Positions 5,610 to 8,339 of a stretch of DNA of 8,339 bases are shown here, in pieces. The first letter of the stretch is position 1. Every line of letters starts with the position of its first letter. The notes under the pieces were generated by a model that was not told the DNA's origin, did no database searches, and saw nothing but the letters and a program-made list of their open reading frames with translations. Origin of the DNA: JACQRW01 sp964371935 (GTDB lineage Bacteria > Patescibacteriota > Minisyncoccia > Sungbacterales > HO2-52-23); NCBI GenBank assembly GCA_964371935.1, contig CAYJOT010000030.1:1-8339 (forward strand), given 5' to 3'. The translations under genes were made by a program, and so were the position numbers.

Positions 5610-7145
5610 ATGAATACCTATTATCTGTTGGTTGGGATCGGGGGGGTCCTGCTTTTTGGCGTTGGCATCGGGCTTGGGTACTTGATTCGCCAACTCGTGG
5701 CACAGCAGCGCAAGTCATCCATTGAGGCGAAATTGCGCAAGCTTATCGAGGATTCACGGGCAGAGGCAAAAGAGATCCTGCTTGATGCCAAAGAAAAAGC
5801 CGCTAAAAACCTTGATGAGGCAAAACAGGAAGAACGCGAACGCATGAACCAGGTGCGGCGGCTTGAAGAGCGCATTATTGAGCGCGAAACCAGTATTGAC
5901 CGGCGCGCAAGCGATTTTGATAGGCGCGAGAAAGAAATGAAGGAGTACGGCGAGCGCGTTAAAGTTATAAAAGCCGAGGTTGAGGAAGCGCGTGAGCGCG
6001 TGGGCAAGGAGCTTGAGCGCGTCTCGGGTCTGTCAAAAGAGGAGGCGCTTGCCGAAGTGCTTTCCCATATTGAGCGCAATCACTCCGAGGATATGATGGT
6101 GCGCATCAAAAAGCTCGAGATCCAGGGCTTTGAAGACCTGGAGCGGCGCGCGAAAAATATTTTGGCAACGCTGATCCAGCGGCTTGCGAGCGTAACTACA
6201 TCAGACATCACCACCACGACCGTGGCCATTCCTTCTGATGATATGAAGGGAAAGATCATCGGTAGGGAGGGACGAAACATTAAAGCCCTTGAGCGTGCCG
6301 CTGGAGTTGAGATTATCGTTGATGACACGCCAGGATCCATCGTGATCTCCGCGTTTGATCCGGTGCGCAGGCACATTGCCAAGATCGCGCTTGAAAAACT
6401 CGTGCAGGACGGCAGGATCCAGCCGGCGCGCATAGAGGAGACCGTAGACAAGGCCAGGGAAGAGATTGAAAAACAGATCCGCGAAGCCGGAGAACAGGCA
6501 GCGTACGACGTCGGCATCTTTGATCTTGATCCCCGGCTGTCCATGCTGCTCGGGCGCCTCAAATTCCGCACCAGTTACGGCCAAAATGTGCTCCAGCACT
6601 CCATTGAGATGACGCACCTTGCTGGCATGCTCGCGGGCGAGCTTGGGGCCGATGTGGCTATTGCCAAAAAGGGCGCATTATTGCACGATATCGGTAAAGC
6701 GGTTGATCACGAGGTAACGGGTACGCACGTTGAGATCGGCCGGCGTATTTTGCAGAAATTTAACATGGATATCCGCGTGATTCAGGCCATGCAGTCGCAC
6801 CACGAGGAGTATCCGTATGAGACGGTCGAGTCCATTATTGTGCAGACCGTAGACGCGATCTCCGCGTCCCGCCCGGGCGCGCGCCGCGACTCGCTTGAAA
6901 ATTATCTCAAACGGCTTGAAGATCTTGAGCGCATTGCCACTTCGTTTCCGGTTGTGGAAAAAGCATATGCCATCTCCGCGGGCCGCGAGATCCGCATCTT
7001 TGTCTCGCCGGAAAAGGTGACCGATGCCGAGGCCTACGGACTTGCGCGCGAAATTGCCCTGCAGGTTGAGAGCGAGCTTAAATTTCCGGGCGAGATTCGG
7101 GTCATGGTGATCCGCGAAATGCGCGCGATCGAATATGCAAGATAA
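5610..7145 (+). CDS. rny: ribonuclease Y
   Basis: 511 residues from ATG at 5610, the usual length for the family. RNase Y is a membrane-bound endoribonuclease that starts mRNA decay. Order: an N-terminal membrane anchor (about 5-26, LLVGIGGVLLFGVGIGLGYL); a long charged coiled coil (about 30-150); a KH RNA-binding domain with GKIIGREGRN (214-223); an HD domain with H330 in HSIEM, the metal-binding HDIGKA (H359, D360), HH (397-398) in SHHEEYP and D415 in TVDAISASRPGARR; and the conserved C-terminal region. All metal ligands are present, so it should be active. A frame extension to a TTG at 5592 adds only six residues and is not preferred. It has its own promoter at 5355-5383, and no clear intrinsic terminator separates it from the HU gene. 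Assignment is secure. Confidence 0.98.
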   Translation: MNTYYLLVGIGGVLLFGVGIGLGYLIRQLVAQQRKSSIEAKLRKLIEDSRAEAKEILLDAKEKAAKNLDEAKQEERERMNQVRRLEERIIERETSIDRRASDFDRREKEMKEYGERVKVIKAEVEEARERVGKELERVSGLSKEEALAEVLSHIERNHSEDMMVRIKKLEIQGFEDLERRAKNILATLIQRLASVTTSDITTTTVAIPSDDMKGKIIGREGRNIKALERAAGVEIIVDDTPGSIVISAFDPVRRHIAKIALEKLVQDGRIQPARIEETVDKAREEIEKQIREAGEQAAYDVGIFDLDPRLSMLLGRLKFRTSYGQNVLQHSIEMTHLAGMLAGELGADVAIAKKGALLHDIGKAVDHEVTGTHVEIGRRILQKFNMDIRVIQAMQSHHEEYPYETVESIIVQTVDAISASRPGARRDSLENYLKRLEDLERIATSFPVVEKAYAISAGREIRIFVSPEKVTDAEAYGLAREIALQVESELKFPGEIRVMVIREMRAIEYAR

Positions 7146-7146
7146 G

Positions 7147-7161
7147 TCGCGTCAGACGCGA
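7147..7161 (+). other. short GC-rich palindrome after rny
   Basis: TCGCGTC, A, GACGCGA is a perfect inverted repeat starting 2 nt after the rny stop. As RNA it would fold with a stem of about 5 bp and a 5-nt loop. No U-run follows, so it is a 3'-end hairpin or processing barrier rather than a standard intrinsic terminator. Confidence 0.45.
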
Positions 7162-7170
7162 TAACAGGCA

Positions 7171-7179
7171 TGTGGATAA
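7171..7179 (+). promoter_or_regulatory. DnaA-box-like element upstream of the HU promoter
   Basis: A perfect TGTGGATAA on the plus strand, 6 bp upstream of the HU -35 and 29 bp from its -10. It has the same orientation relative to transcription as the copies at 3101 and 5325. Confidence 0.55.
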
Positions 7180-7185
7180 CAATAG

Positions 7186-7214
7186 TTCACAAAATAAGCC
7201 AAACTTGATATACT
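7186..7214 (+). promoter_or_regulatory. sigma70-type promoter of the HU gene
   Basis: -35 TTCACA (7186-7191, five of six), 17-bp spacer, -10 TATACT (7209-7214). The start site should be near 7221, giving a leader of about 60 nt that ends in a pyrimidine-rich stretch before the ATG at 7281. Confidence 0.65.
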
Positions 7215-7280
7215 GCTGACGTGATCGGTAATAGTTCCCTAAAGGTCGAGTGAGATTCAAAAGTTCTAAATTCTTTTTCT

Positions 7281-7553
7281 ATGAACAAAGCAGCAATTGT
7301 AGAGGCAGTAAGCACAAAGCTTGATATCACCAAAAAAATGGCCGAAGACGCGGTTGACATGGTTTTTGACACCATCACGCAAACTCTTGCAAAAGGAGAG
7401 GAAGCAAGCATTGCCGGATTTGGCGTATTTCTCGCCAAGAAACGGGAGGCGCGCATGGGCGTAAACCCGCGCACCGGAGAAAAGCTCCAGATTAAAGCCA
7501 CCACCACTCCGAAATTCCGCGCCGGCAAAGCCCTCAAAGACGCGGTAAAATAG
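7281..7553 (+). CDS. hup: HU-family nucleoid DNA-binding protein
   Basis: 90 residues, the standard HU/IHF length. HU dimers bend and compact DNA through two beta arms that enter the minor groove. The N-terminal helices (MNKAAIVEAVSTKLDITKKMAEDAVDMV, quoted only as residues 1-28: key start NKAAIVEAV), the GFGVF turn (47-51) and the arm region with R, NP and TGE (NPRTGEKLQIKA, about 62-73) match the family, as does the C-terminal helix (FRAGKALKDAVK). The arm-tip Asn-Pro that intercalates into DNA is present. It has its own promoter with an upstream TGTGGATAA element and ends at a strong hairpin 21 nt after the stop. No Shine-Dalgarno is seen. HU and IHF cannot be told apart here; HU homodimer is the likely form. 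Confidence 0.96.
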   Translation: MNKAAIVEAVSTKLDITKKMAEDAVDMVFDTITQTLAKGEEASIAGFGVFLAKKREARMGVNPRTGEKLQIKATTTPKFRAGKALKDAVK

Positions 7554-7574
7554 GTCTCTCTTTATGAGAAGATA

Positions 7575-7608
7575 ATCAAAAATCCTCCATTTGCGGAGGA
7601 TTTTTGAT
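7575..7608. terminator. bidirectional intrinsic terminator between convergent genes
   Basis: A perfect 14-bp inverted repeat (7575-7588 and 7595-7608) with a 6-nt loop. The GC part (TCCTCC/GGAGGA) is flanked by an A5/T5 run within the arms, so a U-run follows the GC stem on either strand. It serves the HU gene from the left and the gene at 7623-8291 from the right. Confidence 0.9.
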
Positions 7609-7622
7609 AGCCACAATGGATT

Positions 7623-8291
7623 TCAGCTATTCAGAAACTGCTTCATGCGTATCAATTTTGGATCCACTGGCGCAGATAAAGCAATTTCGGGAGTATGGAT
7701 TTTCTGTTCGCGTTCTTCCGGCGAAAGAGCGAGGTAATCCGAAAGCTTAACTCTCTTGGCAATATACTCTTTCAAATACGTTTTATAATCCAAAGGGAAT
7801 TTTTGCAAAAGAGTTTCCACCTGCTGTTTTTGCTCAGGACTGTATTTTTCTAAGAATTTTTCGCCTTCTTGTGTTTTGTCGTACGCAATAGCTGACCCCG
7901 AATGCAAATATCGGTCATACACATATGTTGTTTCAGGGTCTACTTTTATCTCCAAGGCAGCTGTACCAAAACGAGACCAGTTTGCAGTATCGTTTTCTGG
8001 AGATAGACCAGCAAAGACGGCTTTAGATCTTTTGAATTCGACACCCATTTCCTGACTAATTTGATCGCAGATATTATCGAAAAGGATCCGTTTTCTCTCA
8101 TCAGTATCCAAGCTCCCTTCTTCAATCCGATCTGAAAAGTGTGTGAGTCCTTGGTTGGCAATCTTCTCTAATGCTTCCTTATCGGTGTAATGGTACACGC
8201 TTGTATGGTGTTTTAACTCGTCTGGCCATGGTAAAAAAAACTTTTCAGGAATTGATACCGATGACTCTGATGTAAATTCTGGATTTTTCAT
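7623..8291 (-). CDS. putative ADP-ribosyltransferase-like protein
   Basis: 222 residues from ATG at 8291, no signal peptide or membrane segment. The family is not recognised with certainty. Residues 32-50 (VYHYTDKEALEKIANQGL) resemble the first strand and helix of ADP-ribosyltransferases such as DarT-like or H-Y-E enzymes, with H34 as candidate NAD-binding His. Residues 90-129 (KAVFAGLSPEN, ALEIKV, TYVYDRYL) could give the middle strands with a Tyr (Y125 or Y128), and PEIALSAPVDPKLI (201-214) a strand with candidate catalytic E202. The segment 140-198 is charged and helical. It stands alone, converging on HU; no partner gene for an antitoxin is seen in the window, though upstream sequence is cut off 48 nt before the start. 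Function is tentative; the gene itself looks real. Confidence 0.8.
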   Translation of the reverse strand: MKNPEFTSESSVSIPEKFFLPWPDELKHHTSVYHYTDKEALEKIANQGLTHFSDRIEEGSLDTDERKRILFDNICDQISQEMGVEFKRSKAVFAGLSPENDTANWSRFGTAALEIKVDPETTYVYDRYLHSGSAIAYDKTQEGEKFLEKYSPEQKQQVETLLQKFPLDYKTYLKEYIAKRVKLSDYLALSPEEREQKIHTPEIALSAPVDPKLIRMKQFLNS

Positions 8292-8339
8292 TTATTCTCA
8301 ACAGTTTTAATGAAGTATCTATACAACAAAGCTCGAACT

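Noticed and set aside
7147..7161. Intrinsic terminator for rny
   Set aside because: The palindrome is short and no T-run follows, so it is listed only as a hairpin.
3101..7179. Replication origin, from three DnaA boxes
   Set aside because: The boxes are about 2 kb apart rather than clustered, each is tied to a promoter, and no dnaA or dnaN gene or AT-rich unwinding region is near.

Overview
The window reads like a compact genome of the Patescibacteria (candidate phyla radiation), possibly Parcubacteria. This is inferred from several features: short intergenic gaps, translation starts without Shine-Dalgarno sequences, a secreted Ig-domain protein beside a small membrane-anchored cupredoxin, and small nucleotidyltransferase modules next to housekeeping genes. 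TGA acts as a stop (end of the gene at 2491-3036), so the code looks standard. No marker gene here proves the lineage.

Layout. Positions 1-3036 (minus strand) hold three envelope genes in a row: a 181-aa single-pass membrane protein, a 625-aa secreted protein with fifteen exact YAQSSY hexapeptides, and a membrane-anchored cupredoxin-like protein that reaches the window edge. They sit about 30 nt apart behind one predicted promoter (3065-3093). Positions 3097-5250 (minus strand) hold two nucleotidyltransferase-based modules that look like toxin-antitoxin systems: an AbiE-like pair (winged-helix protein then AbiEii-like nucleotidyltransferase, 7 nt apart) and a single chain joining an MntA-type nucleotidyltransferase to a HepT-type HEPN ribonuclease domain. 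Positions 5251-5609 are a gene-free divergent promoter region. On the plus strand follow rny (RNase Y, 5610-7145) and an HU-family gene (7281-7553). HU ends at a bidirectional terminator shared with a convergent minus-strand gene (7623-8291) that resembles an ADP-ribosyltransferase.

The most striking non-coding signal is a perfect 9-mer TGTGGATAA (a DnaA-box sequence). It occurs three times. Each copy lies 6-7 bp upstream of a predicted -35 element, in the same orientation, with 29-30 bp from the box to the -10 hexamer. The promoters concerned drive HU, the AbiE-like pair and the envelope genes. The most striking protein is the MntA-HepT fusion, which carries both signature motifs (GSX10DXD and RX4HXY) in one polypeptide.
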